Shown: positions 1-8,470, numbered from the stretch's first letter. The stretch: DNA of 27,210 nt from UBA9647 sp049522195 (GCA_049522195.1 JBEKOB010000061.1:1-27210); one strand, 5' to 3'. Notes: generated by a model from the letters alone, not told the origin. Numbers and translations: made by a program.

Positions 1-789
1 GATAACCTGAAGAGAGCGACTCAGGACACAACTGCCGCTGTGATAAAACAATCCTTGGTCCGGGCCGCGTTGAAGCAAGCACGTTCTGTTGTGAGCGAAC
101 TCGGTAATTTGAGAGAAGAATTCAAGTCGCTTTGGCTTGAGACCAACCGGAGTGTGAACCTGAATCTTCTGATGATGCGCTATGATCGTCAGATACAGTA
201 CTGGGAGGAATCGATTCGTGCGGTGGAGCGATGGGGAAGAGTGCAGGATCCTCTCATCGAAAGCCAGTGGTTGTATCATCCGCAGGCCAATCCGGGTCGG
301 CGCGACTCGAGCTTTTCTCAGGTACCGCGGGCATGCTTCCGAAAAGTGTTCACGTTGAGTCAGCCGGTGTCTGGCGCCAGGCTGCAACTCATTGGAGATA
401 CGCACGCGCGGCTGTGGGTGAACGGAATCGAGGTGGGAGAAGTGTTTGCCCGCCGGTCACTGTCGCTGTCGGTGGAGCAGCTGAGGATCAAGATGTGGGA
501 CGTGACGTCACTGCTGAAGCCGGGCGACAACGTCCTTGCCGTTGAAGTTGCCAACTACAACGCGTTTGCCTCGGCTGGTTTCAATTTGTATGGGGAGTTG
601 AAGAGCGGCTCCGAGATAACAAAAATCCTCAGCGATTCGACATGGAAAGTTTCTCCCCAAGCTCCGGAGGAGTGGAGATCGGCGAGGTTTGATGATCGCG
701 GCTGGCTGAGTGCTGTGCCGAAGGCGTATCCATTCCAGGTCATTCAACCGGACTTCGATACGGGAAGACTCTCCTGGATCGAACGCTAA
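1..789 (+). CDS. Probable glycoside hydrolase, C-terminal part (5' end outside window)
   Basis: The frame is open from base 1, so this is the 3' end of a longer gene; the first in-window GTG at 40 is unlikely to be the true start. The first ~80 residues are helical and rich in Arg and Glu, with a segment (LWLETNRSVNLNLLMMRYD) that recalls the helical tail of family-20-type hexosaminidases. Residues after ~110 form a galactose-binding-like beta sandwich: ARLWVNGIEVGE, then DVTSLLKPGDNVLAVEVAN, then STWKVS and FDDRGW, as in carbohydrate-binding modules of GH2 enzymes and rhamnosidases. This suggests a carbohydrate-active enzyme ending in a sugar-binding domain. No catalytic residues are in view, so the enzyme family is an inference. 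It ends at TAA 787-789, and the next gene starts about 150 bp later. Confidence 0.7.
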   Translation, partial: DNLKRATQDTTAAVIKQSLVRAALKQARSVVSELGNLREEFKSLWLETNRSVNLNLLMMRYDRQIQYWEESIRAVERWGRVQDPLIESQWLYHPQANPGRRDSSFSQVPRACFRKVFTLSQPVSGARLQLIGDTHARLWVNGIEVGEVFARRSLSLSVEQLRIKMWDVTSLLKPGDNVLAVEVANYNAFASAGFNLYGELKSGSEITKILSDSTWKVSPQAPEEWRSARFDDRGWLSAVPKAYPFQVIQPDFDTGRLSWIER

Positions 790-865
790 AAGAGATGGAA
801 TTGCGGCTGGTCCACCTTGATGGCGTTTTCTCGCGTGAGGGACCGGAAGCAATGGAAAAAGAGTT

Positions 866-893
866 TTGTTTCCACTATATTACTTGTTGTAAT
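866..893 (+). promoter_or_regulatory. Possible sigma70-type promoter upstream of the small membrane protein
   Basis: TTGTTT (866-871), a 16-bp spacer and TGTAAT (888-893) lie about 50 bp before the ATG at 943. The -10 matches 5 of 6 consensus bases but the -35 only 3 of 6. It is the best candidate in the 790-942 gap, and it is weak. Confidence 0.3.
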
Positions 894-942
894 GAGTGAC
901 GTACCGGGTCGGGATTAGATCACGAGGAGGATTTGGGGGATT

Positions 943-1116
943 ATGAAAAAGTACGTGGTATTCGGTTTGATCGCAGGGGTGATGATTTCCGTTTTGGCGG
1001 TCTACTTCAGAAAAAAGAAACTTGCCGGAACTGAATTCTATGGTTTCTTCGATTCATCGACGGTCGCCGACGAATTGTTCGGGGATGCTTTTGAAGAGCT
1101 TCCAGACAAGCCGTAG
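943..1116 (+). CDS. Small single-pass membrane protein (57 aa), unknown function
   Basis: A short gene with a good ribosome binding site: AGGAGG at 925-930, 12 bases before the ATG. The protein begins MKKYVVFGLIAGVMISVLAV, one hydrophobic helix of about 18 residues after a short basic N-terminus. The sequence FRKKK follows, which by the positive-inside rule places the C-terminal part in the cytoplasm. The tail is acidic (DELFGDAFEELPDKP) and ends at TAG 1114-1116. I do not recognise a family. A cleavable signal peptide is less likely because no small-residue cleavage site follows the helix. It sits alone, 260 bp before the helicase-like gene. The strong Shine-Dalgarno is notable where many neighbours have none. 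Confidence 0.6.
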   Translation: MKKYVVFGLIAGVMISVLAVYFRKKKLAGTEFYGFFDSSTVADELFGDAFEELPDKP

Positions 1117-1377
1117 AAGAAGATACTCACGGGCGATCGCCTGAATGTATGACGTTTACCTGACATCCACTTTCTTCCATCCAGCTCGCTACGCACTTCC
1201 TTCGTAGGGACAATGTTGAGGCGCGATGAGGCTGCGTTTGCATTTGTCTCTTCACGTGCCATGTCCGATGTGTTTTCCGCCACACATTGAAATCGAGTGG
1301 CTCACTAGATTCTGGTCGACACTTCAGCGATTTGCTTCACGCTCAGCCATCGACAGAAGATTACCACTGTCTATTCT
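1117..1377. other. Intergenic gap with no recognisable feature
   Basis: No convincing ORF, promoter, hairpin or repeat was found in these 261 bases. Short frames here lack ribosome binding sites and recognisable protein features. Confidence 0.5.
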
Positions 1378-4257
1378 ATGAGTTCTCCAACGACCGGATC
1401 AACAGAACCATTGCTCTTCGCTCTCCCGTCTCAGGCGGTACGCGGCGAGCGCGACAAGCTTCAGTCTGCCCGCAGCGAGATTGTTCTCTTCGGCGGTGAT
1501 CAGATTGGCTCGATGGCCGGATTCTATTATTACCGCTTTGAGGTGCCCGAGGATCTCTATCTTCGCCCTGTCGAGCGCGTCTCGTGTTCATTCAACCAGC
1601 TGCAACCGGTAACAATTGACGGTCGAATCGTCAGCCTTGAGAACCAGTTTGCTGTTGTTGCACTCCCCATGGACTTCGGTCCGATCCTCCCTGAGATCAA
1701 GTGCAAGTGGAGCTATGATGACCATCTCTCCTTTGTAGCGGAACTCCTCGCGGGTGCCCAATCGTCCCATCCCGTGGCATCGGTCCTCTTTCGTCCGGAT
1801 GGATCCGGCAACACGCATGCATCCCCTCCGGGGCCGGCTGTCGTACCCCAGGTCCCGTCAGAAGAAGCTGAAGTTCTTCAAAAAATCCTCCAAAACCGTG
1901 TTTCGTATCTCTGGGGCCCGGTACGTTCCGGCAAGACCGGGACACTTGCGCTCGTTGCCCTGAGTTACCTGCAGGCCGGCAAAAGCGTCCTCCTGGTTGC
2001 TCCCACTGCGTCGCAGACAGATCAACTCTTGTTGAAGACGGCGACGCTTGCCAAAGATGCCGGTATCGATCTCACGGGAAGTGCCAGCAGAGTCGGATTG
2101 CCTGCCGATCCTGCCGCGGCGGCTCTTGCGCCATTCTCACTTGAGAACGAAGTTGAGACGAAGCGAAGCGACAAGAAGAAACAGCTGGAAGAACGCGTTG
2201 CACTGCTCCGTTCCTATTGGAAGACGAAAATCCATCAGTACCTCCACGACGACTACTACACGAGGCTGACCGAGCTTCGCGAGCGCACGAACGAGTCCCG
2301 AAAACAGCTTGAGAAAATTCGCGACGAAATCACAGCACTCAAAGATATCATCACGCGTGCGCAAAACGCGTCGATGATCGCAAAATTCAAGAAAGGCTTC
2401 AGCAAGGAAGAAGCCGCGGCCGCGCAAAAACAGCTGGGCGAGAAACAACTCCTCATGAAGAAGCTTCAGCCCGTTCAGCAGGCACTGACCACTGAATTGA
2501 TGCGCACAGAGTCACAGGCTCCGATTGAGTCGGGTGAGTTGAAGGAATACCAGTTGGCGGTGAAACGACTCGGAGAACTGGGGGGAATCAAGAAAGTGAC
2601 GGAGGACGTCGACAGCCTGAGCGCTGTGGACGATGCAGCGCTGGTGTCGTCGAAGCGATGCGTGGCATCGGCCGTGACGTGGTTCTTCTCCGACCAGCGG
2701 GTCCGTGACAGGAATTTTGATCTGGTTTTGATTGACGACGCAGAGCGTGTTGCGCCTGCCTACCTCGCTGCACTCTCTCTCAAGGCAACCGAGGCGCTGG
2801 TTCTTGCAGGCGACCCGTTTCAGCCGGGGCCGGAATCATTCTCAAAAGGTGAACTGGCAGAAGCCTGGCTACAGCAGGATGTCTTCCTGAAGGTAGCCCA
2901 GACGGAGCAACTGAACCAACTGCCCGAATGGACCCAGAAAAATCCAGCGTGGTGTTTCCAACTGACGGTGCAGGTGGCTTCGGCGTCGAAACTTGCGCGG
3001 TTCGTGTCAGCATTCTTCTTTGACAATAAACTTCAAGTCCACGAGCGCCCGGGCGCCGGAGGGACGATCGTCGTCCTCGATACAAGCGACGCAAAGTCAT
3101 CATGTCGGCAATACCTCGGAAAGAAGAGCCTCATTCCGTTCAATGATGTACAGACGAAACGTACCATGGAAGTTGTGAAGCACGTTCTGGCGCGTGGCCA
3201 GCGGCGGGCAGCCGACGTGGGGATTGTTGTTCCATTCCAGGGGACGACGCTCTATACAAAGCTCCAGCTCCGGCTGCAAGGCATCCGGAATGTGGAGGTG
3301 GGTACGCCTGCGACATACTTCGGCCGGCGAAAGAAAGTGATTGTCTTTGACTTGACGATGGCCGGCGTGGATTATACTATGCGCTCCTTGGATGACAGGA
3401 AGATCGGGGAACACCGTCTCGCCCGTTTTCTGAATTCAGTTCTCTCCTGCGTGGAAGAAGATTTGTATGTTGTCGCCGATATGGGGCATTTCAAGGCTGT
3501 GTATCGTGACCGGCTGATCACGAAATTTCTCATGCTCCTGCAGGCACAATCGAGTGCAGCTCCGCCGCTCAGTGCAGGTGCAAAGACCTTTGACGACATG
3601 AGCTGGGATGTTCGGGAAAAGCTTCTGAGCGCTGCAGCCGGAGGGGCAACAGCCGGGGAGAAGAGGCAAGCCGAAGCACCAATCGGGTCGCGGGACGTAG
3701 AGCTCGATGTGCGCATGAAAATGATGGCAAAGCTTCAACCGCAGCAGGTTTTCACCGGCCGGGATTTTGATCAGGAAATCTTTCTGGCCGCACAACGCAT
3801 ATTGGGATTGAGAAAAGATGCGAACCTCCTCTCACAATACCTTGGAGGTGATCTGCTCTTCCGCTACTCGCTTGGAACCGAGCTCGCTGCCGCGCGTCTT
3901 CCACTCGATGGCTGCCGCAACGAAGACGAATTCCGGAAAACGATGGAGCGATGGAACCTGCTGATCTATGAGATGTCCGGTGCAGGCAAGACAGATCTCT
4001 CGTTCTTCGCAAAGCAGACGCCGGAAGCGCGAGTGCGATGGGACATCAACAACCTGCGCGCCTACTACTCGTCGGCAATGGAAGCCGTCGTCGAAGAGAG
4101 CAAACACCGGATCGCGACATCGGTCTCGAAGGTGTTCCAGGAGTGTCTCGGCAAGAATCAACCCGCCAACCCGACCGAATGGTCGACCGCCTACTTGAAC
4201 TTCCTCGGCAAGATGGAAGCGTACCTCACCTGGATTTCGGAGCAGTTGCGCCACTAG
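1378..4257 (+). CDS. SF1 (UPF1/DNA2-like) helicase-related ATPase with degenerate motif VI
   Basis: A 959-residue cytoplasmic protein with the DNA2/NAM7 (AAA_11/AAA_12) helicase layout. Residues 1-175 form an N-terminal domain. Walker A is GPVRSGKT (180-187), Walker B LIDDAE (451-456) and motif III AGDPFQPGP (from 477). A charged coiled-coil-like stretch at ~270-390 lies between motifs I and II, where UPF1-type enzymes carry their 1B/1C insertions. The second RecA domain has the motif-V-like GTPATYFGRRKKVIVFD. Motif VI reads RFLNSVLSCVEE (683-694) instead of the usual form with VALTRAR, so the arginine finger is missing. After ~730 comes a helical C-terminal region of about 230 residues that I do not recognise. 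The ATG at 1378 has no clear Shine-Dalgarno. ATP binding looks intact; helicase activity is doubtful. Residue-level motif calls are from reading alone. Confidence 0.75.
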   Translation: MSSPTTGSTEPLLFALPSQAVRGERDKLQSARSEIVLFGGDQIGSMAGFYYYRFEVPEDLYLRPVERVSCSFNQLQPVTIDGRIVSLENQFAVVALPMDFGPILPEIKCKWSYDDHLSFVAELLAGAQSSHPVASVLFRPDGSGNTHASPPGPAVVPQVPSEEAEVLQKILQNRVSYLWGPVRSGKTGTLALVALSYLQAGKSVLLVAPTASQTDQLLLKTATLAKDAGIDLTGSASRVGLPADPAAAALAPFSLENEVETKRSDKKKQLEERVALLRSYWKTKIHQYLHDDYYTRLTELRERTNESRKQLEKIRDEITALKDIITRAQNASMIAKFKKGFSKEEAAAAQKQLGEKQLLMKKLQPVQQALTTELMRTESQAPIESGELKEYQLAVKRLGELGGIKKVTEDVDSLSAVDDAALVSSKRCVASAVTWFFSDQRVRDRNFDLVLIDDAERVAPAYLAALSLKATEALVLAGDPFQPGPESFSKGELAEAWLQQDVFLKVAQTEQLNQLPEWTQKNPAWCFQLTVQVASASKLARFVSAFFFDNKLQVHERPGAGGTIVVLDTSDAKSSCRQYLGKKSLIPFNDVQTKRTMEVVKHVLARGQRRAADVGIVVPFQGTTLYTKLQLRLQGIRNVEVGTPATYFGRRKKVIVFDLTMAGVDYTMRSLDDRKIGEHRLARFLNSVLSCVEEDLYVVADMGHFKAVYRDRLITKFLMLLQAQSSAAPPLSAGAKTFDDMSWDVREKLLSAAAGGATAGEKRQAEAPIGSRDVELDVRMKMMAKLQPQQVFTGRDFDQEIFLAAQRILGLRKDANLLSQYLGGDLLFRYSLGTELAAARLPLDGCRNEDEFRKTMERWNLLIYEMSGAGKTDLSFFAKQTPEARVRWDINNLRAYYSSAMEAVVEESKHRIATSVSKVFQECLGKNQPANPTEWSTAYLNFLGKMEAYLTWISEQLRH

Positions 4258-4374
4258 CAACGGACGATTCAGCAATTGACTGAATTGAAGCCTTCCGTTT
4301 ATCCGTTACCCAGGAATGCCTTTCTTGAACACGGCTCAAAATCGAGGTATATTCTGTGGTGGAATGCAGAAGAG

Positions 4375-4428
4375 AGAATCCAGAATTCAGAAGATCCTCC
4401 GTGATTCTGACTCCTGATTCCTGAATTT
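4375..4428. repeat. Heptad-periodic inverted repeat (copy of the element at 18421)
   Basis: The left arm is three 7-bp units of the form AGAANNN (4375-4395). The right arm is three units ending in CTG (4403-4423: GATTCTG, ACTCCTG, ATTCCTG). The arms are imperfectly complementary: CAGAATTCAGAA pairs at 10 of 12 positions with the start of the right arm. The element ends 24 bp before the GTG start of the next gene. The right arm matches 18473-18493 at 19 of 21 bases, and the left arm matches 18421-18441 at 17 of 21. Confidence 0.7.
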
Positions 4429-4452
4429 CAATCTCTGACACTCACATCGATC

Positions 4453-5769
4453 GTGGAATACATCTTCAATATTGTTCTTGTTCTCCTGTTTGTCTTCCTC
4501 AACGGATTTTTCGTCGCGGCTGAGTTCGCGATCGTGAAGATCCGCATGACGCAGATTGAACCACTCGTTGCGAAAGGAAACCGGCGGGCAAAAGTAACAC
4601 GTGAAGTGATCACGCATCTTGACCGTTATCTTTCCGCAACCCAACTCGGTATTACGATGTCCAGCCTCGCTCTGGGATGGATCGGCGAGCCGCTGATCGC
4701 CGATGAACTCCTCCCTCTGTTCCAATCACTTGGGATCACGAGCGAGCATTGGATCCACTGGATCTCCTTCGCTGTTGCGTTTTCGATCATCACCTTCCTC
4801 CATATTATCCTGGGTGAGCTGGGACCAAAGTGGCTCGCAATTCAGAATACAAGCCGCACTGCATTGTGGGTATCGTATCCTCTGTCACTCTTCCTCGCTG
4901 TTTTCAGGCCGGTGATCTGGGTTCTGAACGTTTCCGCCAACGGCATTCTCAGCCTGGTTGGTTTGAGACCAACCGGCAGCGCAGAATTGGTGCACTCGGA
5001 AGAGGAACTTCGACTCATCATGGCGCATGAGCAGCAGGGCTCGACCACGAGCAAAACCATCGTGTTGAATGCAATGGATTTCAGGCGGAAGCAGGCCCAG
5101 CACTCCATGGTTCCAAGGACTGAGATGGTGGTGCTTTCCCTCTCTGCCTCCGTCCAGGACAATCTGAAAGTCATGCGCACGCACAAGTTCTCGCGCTACC
5201 CGGTGTTCAAAGACTCCATCGATAACATCGTTGCGGTTGTCTATACGAAGGATATATTCAAACAGGACCGTGATCACCAGCCCGATTTTTCGCTGGAGTC
5301 GGTGTTGCGCGACGCAACCTTTTTGCCCGAGACTGTGAGTATCGAAAAGGTTCTTGAGACGATGCTCCAGCGAAAGACGCACATGGTCATCCTGGCGGAT
5401 GAATACGGGGGCACGGCGGGACTTATTACGCTTGAAAACGTGCTCGAAGAACTCGTCGGACCGATTCAGGATGAATTTGATCGGGAAGCCCCCGAGGTGA
5501 TTAAGCTCAACGAAGGAGAATATGTGGTGGATGCGAGCGTGACGACGAACGACGTTGAGCAACTCATCAACGTCGAATTATCCCCGAAAAACATCCTCTC
5601 CATCGGCGCCTTCTTGCTGGAACAGCTTGGACATATTCCCATCAATGGGGAGAATGTCCGTGTCAACGGCGTTGAATTCACTGTCGAACAGGTAACGGAC
5701 CGCGTCATCGACCGCATACGTGTGAAGAAACTTCCACCTCCCCCGGAAGAGGAAGCTCAGGAATCGTAA
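4453..5769 (+). CDS. CNNM/CorC (HlyC) family membrane protein with CBS pair
   Basis: A 438-residue inner-membrane protein of the 'hemolysin C/CorC' type, a family linked to magnesium and cobalt transport or homeostasis. Order of parts: a DUF21/CNNM membrane domain (first helix at residues ~3-27, ending in the typical NGFFVAAEFAIV; further hydrophobic segments at ~95-120 and ~135-170), a linker with MDFRRKQAQHSMVPRTEMV, a CBS-domain pair at ~205-325 (ADEYGGTAGLITLENVLEELVG lies at its end), and a C-terminal CorC_HlyC domain (~340-425). Length fits the family. The start is GTG at 4453 because the conserved first helix begins directly there; no Shine-Dalgarno is visible. It ends with a proline- and glutamate-rich tail. 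The actual substrate cannot be read from sequence. Confidence 0.9.
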   Translation: MEYIFNIVLVLLFVFLNGFFVAAEFAIVKIRMTQIEPLVAKGNRRAKVTREVITHLDRYLSATQLGITMSSLALGWIGEPLIADELLPLFQSLGITSEHWIHWISFAVAFSIITFLHIILGELGPKWLAIQNTSRTALWVSYPLSLFLAVFRPVIWVLNVSANGILSLVGLRPTGSAELVHSEEELRLIMAHEQQGSTTSKTIVLNAMDFRRKQAQHSMVPRTEMVVLSLSASVQDNLKVMRTHKFSRYPVFKDSIDNIVAVVYTKDIFKQDRDHQPDFSLESVLRDATFLPETVSIEKVLETMLQRKTHMVILADEYGGTAGLITLENVLEELVGPIQDEFDREAPEVIKLNEGEYVVDASVTTNDVEQLINVELSPKNILSIGAFLLEQLGHIPINGENVRVNGVEFTVEQVTDRVIDRIRVKKLPPPPEEEAQES

Positions 5770-5845
5770 CAATTGCCCCTACTACTCAGCTACTTCATTA
5801 CTCAAATATTCCAATTCTACGCCACCTCACGATCCCACTGAACGC

Positions 5846-6448
5846 ATGCGCAATCTCGTTCGTCTTCTCATTGCTATCCTGACACTCTCGTCACTCTCGC
5901 TTTCACAGGTCGTTGTCCCTCAGTGGGCCAAGGATGCGATCTGGTATCAGATCTTCCCCGAAAGATTTCGTAACGGCGATCGGAGCAATGATCCGACACC
6001 GGCGGATCTGGAGATGTCCCCCGGGCGTGAATGGAAGGTATCGCCGTGGACGAGTGATTGGTACAAGCTTCAGCCGTGGGAGGAAAAATTCAGCAGCAGG
6101 TTTTATGGCAACGTGTTTGAGCGACGCTACGGTGGCGATATACAGGGGGTGATCGACAAACTCGATTACCTCAGCGACCTGGGCATTACGGCGATCTATT
6201 TCAATCCGGTGTTCGATGCAATTTCTCTCCACAAGTATGATGCGTCGACCTATCACCATATCGACCATACATTCGGTCCGGACCCGCATGGCGATCAAGA
6301 GTTGATTAAGGGGGAAACCGAGGATCCGGGGACGTGGAAATGGACTTCGGCTGATTCGCTTTTTCTCAGGCTGATCAAGGAGGCTCACCGCCGGGGGATC
6401 AAAGTGATCATCGATGGTGTCTTCAACCACAGCGGCACGCGGTTCTAG
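5846..6448 (+). CDS. GH13 amylase, N-terminal reading frame (fragment)
   Basis: These 200 residues hold the signal peptide, the first barrel strands and conserved region I, ending at the internal TAG. Alone it lacks the nucleophile and acid/base residues and could not be an active glycosidase. The ATG at 5846 is favoured because the signal peptide begins there; no Shine-Dalgarno is seen. Confidence 0.55.
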   Translation: MRNLVRLLIAILTLSSLSLSQVVVPQWAKDAIWYQIFPERFRNGDRSNDPTPADLEMSPGREWKVSPWTSDWYKLQPWEEKFSSRFYGNVFERRYGGDIQGVIDKLDYLSDLGITAIYFNPVFDAISLHKYDASTYHHIDHTFGPDPHGDQELIKGETEDPGTWKWTSADSLFLRLIKEAHRRGIKVIIDGVFNHSGTRF

Positions 6449-6463
6449 GCGTTCCAGGATGTC

Positions 6464-7630
6464 ATGAAGAACCAGGAGCGCTCTCGCTACGCGACCTGGT
6501 ATGATATTCGGAAATGGGATGATCCATCCACACCGCAGAATGAATTTAGGTACAAGGGATGGTGGGACGTGAAGGAGCTTCCGGAGTTCTGGGAAGGGGA
6601 TAGCGGTTTCGTGAAACCGGTCTGGGACTACTTTTTCAACATCACCAAGCGCTGGATGGATCCGAACGGTAATGGTAATCCCTCTGATGGTATCGATGGG
6701 TGGCGGCTCGATGTCGGCAACGAGGTGTCTCATCTCTTCTGGAAGAGGTGGCGGAAGCATGTCAAGTCGATCAATCCCAACGCGTATATTGTCGGAGAGA
6801 TATGGGATGATGCCTCGAAATGGCTTGCCGGGGATGAGTATGACGCGGTTATGAACTATCCCTTCGCGCGGGCCATGGTCCGATTCTTCATCGATACGGA
6901 CGGGCGTCGATTGAAACCATCGGACTTTGATCGTGAGCTGGCGACCATACGCAAGGAGTATCCGGGTGAGATGAGCTACGTTTTCCAAAACCTCATCGAT
7001 AGCCATGACACTGACCGGCTGGGTTCGATGATCATGAACCCCAACCGCAAGTACGATGATCAGAACGGGCTGCGGAATAATCCGAACTACAATGTGGGCA
7101 AGCCCACTAAAACCGCCAGGCAAATTCAGAAACTTGTTTTACTTTTCCAGATGAGTTACATCGGCGCGCCCATGATCTACTATGGTGATGAGGCAGGAAT
7201 GTGGGGAGCAGACGACCCGGATGACCGGAAACCGATGCTCTGGGAGGATCTCACCTACGAGAACGAGCGATCGCATCCCATTCCTGGCAAGGCCCGCACT
7301 GACGATGCGGTGGAATTCGACAAGAGCCTGTTTGATTACTACAGAATGATTGTCCACATAAGGAACAAGAACGTTGCACTTCGGCGCGGTGACTTTGCAG
7401 CGCTGCTGGCCGATGATGCGAACAACCTCTACGCGTTCAAAAGAACGGCGGCAGATAATCAGGTACTAGTCGTACTCAATAATAGCTACAAAAAGCAGAA
7501 TGTTGGACTGAAGATCGCGGGAGCCTGGACTTACCGCGACGAGCTGACAGGTGAGATCGTCAAGGGAAGTGATTTCTTGCGACGCGAGTTGGACTCAAAG
7601 TCCGGGACAATTCTTGTGCGCGAGAAGTGA
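6464..7630 (+). CDS. GH13 amylase, C-terminal reading frame (fragment)
   Basis: The same reading frame resumes after the TAG. The first ATG (6464) lies inside the conserved segment AFQDVMKNQ and has no ribosome binding site, so independent translation is unlikely. The 388 residues carry the nucleophile (RLDVGNE), acid/base (GEIWDD) and DSHDTDR regions plus the C-terminal beta domain, but no signal peptide. Confidence 0.55.
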   Translation: MKNQERSRYATWYDIRKWDDPSTPQNEFRYKGWWDVKELPEFWEGDSGFVKPVWDYFFNITKRWMDPNGNGNPSDGIDGWRLDVGNEVSHLFWKRWRKHVKSINPNAYIVGEIWDDASKWLAGDEYDAVMNYPFARAMVRFFIDTDGRRLKPSDFDRELATIRKEYPGEMSYVFQNLIDSHDTDRLGSMIMNPNRKYDDQNGLRNNPNYNVGKPTKTARQIQKLVLLFQMSYIGAPMIYYGDEAGMWGADDPDDRKPMLWEDLTYENERSHPIPGKARTDDAVEFDKSLFDYYRMIVHIRNKNVALRRGDFAALLADDANNLYAFKRTAADNQVLVVLNNSYKKQNVGLKIAGAWTYRDELTGEIVKGSDFLRRELDSKSGTILVREK

Positions 7631-7709
7631 AGTTCCGTCCACAGCACCCTGCAGCCGGTAGGGAATCAAGAATTCTCAACGCAGTCAAAAACATAACACT
7701 GAGGCAACC

Positions 7710-8462
7710 ATGATCCGTCAGGGTTTCTCGCGTCCTCTCGCATTTCTCCTTTTCCTCGTCTGGTCTAGCACGAGTTTTCATTTCTGCTCATCAAGGTCAT
7801 CGTCGCCTACCCTGAACCTTCCTCAGGATAAAGAGTTCCAGCAGCAACGCGCCGCGATGGTCCGTGATCAAATTGAAGGCGAGGGAATATCGGACACCGC
7901 CGTGCTTCAGGCGATGCGTCGAGTTCCGAGGCATCGGTTTGTTCCTCAGGAGCTTCTGGAGTATGCATACACAGATCGACCGCTACCGATTGGTCACGAC
8001 CAGACTATCTCTCAACCCTACATCGTGGGGTTGATGACAGAGCTCCTTGCGCTCAAGAGGGAACATAGGGTGCTAGAGATTGGAACGGGCTCTGGGTATC
8101 AGGCAGCGGTTTTGGCAGAGATAGCAGACTCGGTCTGGACGATCGAGATTCTGGAGCCCCTGGCAACATCTGCGCGGGAGCGGCTGCAATCGCTTGGGTA
8201 CGGAAAAGTAAGCGTGCGGTGGGGAGACGGATACCTCGGATGGCCAGAGCATGCGCCATTCGACGGGATCATTGTCACTGCTGCGGCGGAACAAATTCCA
8301 GAGCCTCTCCTGCAGCAATTGAAGGAGGGTGGGAGAATGGTCATCCCGATCGGTGCTGCGTTCTCAATCCAGAATCTGATATTGGTCGAAAAACGGGGCG
8401 GCGCAATTACCCGGCGCAGTGTTGCAGCTGTGAGATTTGTGCCGTTGACGAGACAGAAGTGA
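7710..8462 (+). CDS. pcm: Protein-L-isoaspartate O-methyltransferase with N-terminal export signal
   Basis: A 250-residue SAM-dependent enzyme that methylates isoaspartyl residues in damaged proteins so that they can return to aspartate. Seen: the family segment GHDQTISQPYIVGLMTEL (95-112), SAM-binding motif I VLEIGTGSGYQAAVLAEI (121-138), and FDGIIVTAAAEQIPEPLL further on. Before the catalytic domain (which starts ~residue 42) is a hydrophobic N-terminus, FSRPLAFLLFLVWSSTSF, that looks like a signal peptide or anchor; the common cytosolic enzyme lacks it. Cys26 follows, but FHFC is a poor lipobox. The ATG at 7710 is supported by GAGG at 7701-7704. Transcribed convergently to the S24 repressor gene, with a palindrome between them. 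Function is well supported; periplasmic location is inferred. Confidence 0.88.
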   Translation: MIRQGFSRPLAFLLFLVWSSTSFHFCSSRSSSPTLNLPQDKEFQQQRAAMVRDQIEGEGISDTAVLQAMRRVPRHRFVPQELLEYAYTDRPLPIGHDQTISQPYIVGLMTELLALKREHRVLEIGTGSGYQAAVLAEIADSVWTIEILEPLATSARERLQSLGYGKVSVRWGDGYLGWPEHAPFDGIIVTAAAEQIPEPLLQQLKEGGRMVIPIGAAFSIQNLILVEKRGGAITRRSVAAVRFVPLTRQK

Positions 8463-8470
8463 AGTAACAT

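Larger units (their letters stand above)
5846..7630 (+). pseudogene. Secreted GH13 alpha-amylase/neopullulanase-type gene interrupted by in-frame TAG
   Basis: One continuous reading frame of 594 codons with a single internal stop, TAG at 6446-6448. The product would be an exported starch- or maltodextrin-degrading family-13 glycosidase. It starts with a signal peptide (MRNLVRLLIAILTLSSLSLS), then WAKDAIWYQIFPERFRNGD, the start of the (beta/alpha)8 barrel. Conserved region I is IIDGVFNHSG just before the stop. Region II is GWRLDVGNEV (nucleophile Asp), region III IVGEIWDDA (acid/base Glu) and region IV IDSHDTDR (transition-state Asp). A beta-rich domain closes the protein. The stop follows FNHSGTRF and precedes AFQDVMKNQ; family members usually have an aromatic residue there, often Trp, so TGG to TAG is the simplest explanation. 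All catalytic residues survive. Options are a recent pseudogene, a sequencing error or readthrough. Confidence 0.75.

Noticed and set aside
3970..4000. Second Walker A-like motif (SGAGKT) near the helicase C-terminus
   Set aside because: The Gly five residues before GKT is absent, no second Walker B follows, and the surrounding strand pattern does not fit a P-loop.
5903..7123. 406-codon open frame on the minus strand opposite the amylase gene
   Set aside because: The plus strand encodes a recognisable GH13 protein over the same bases; the antisense product is His/Arg/Ile-rich with no domain and no ribosome binding site.
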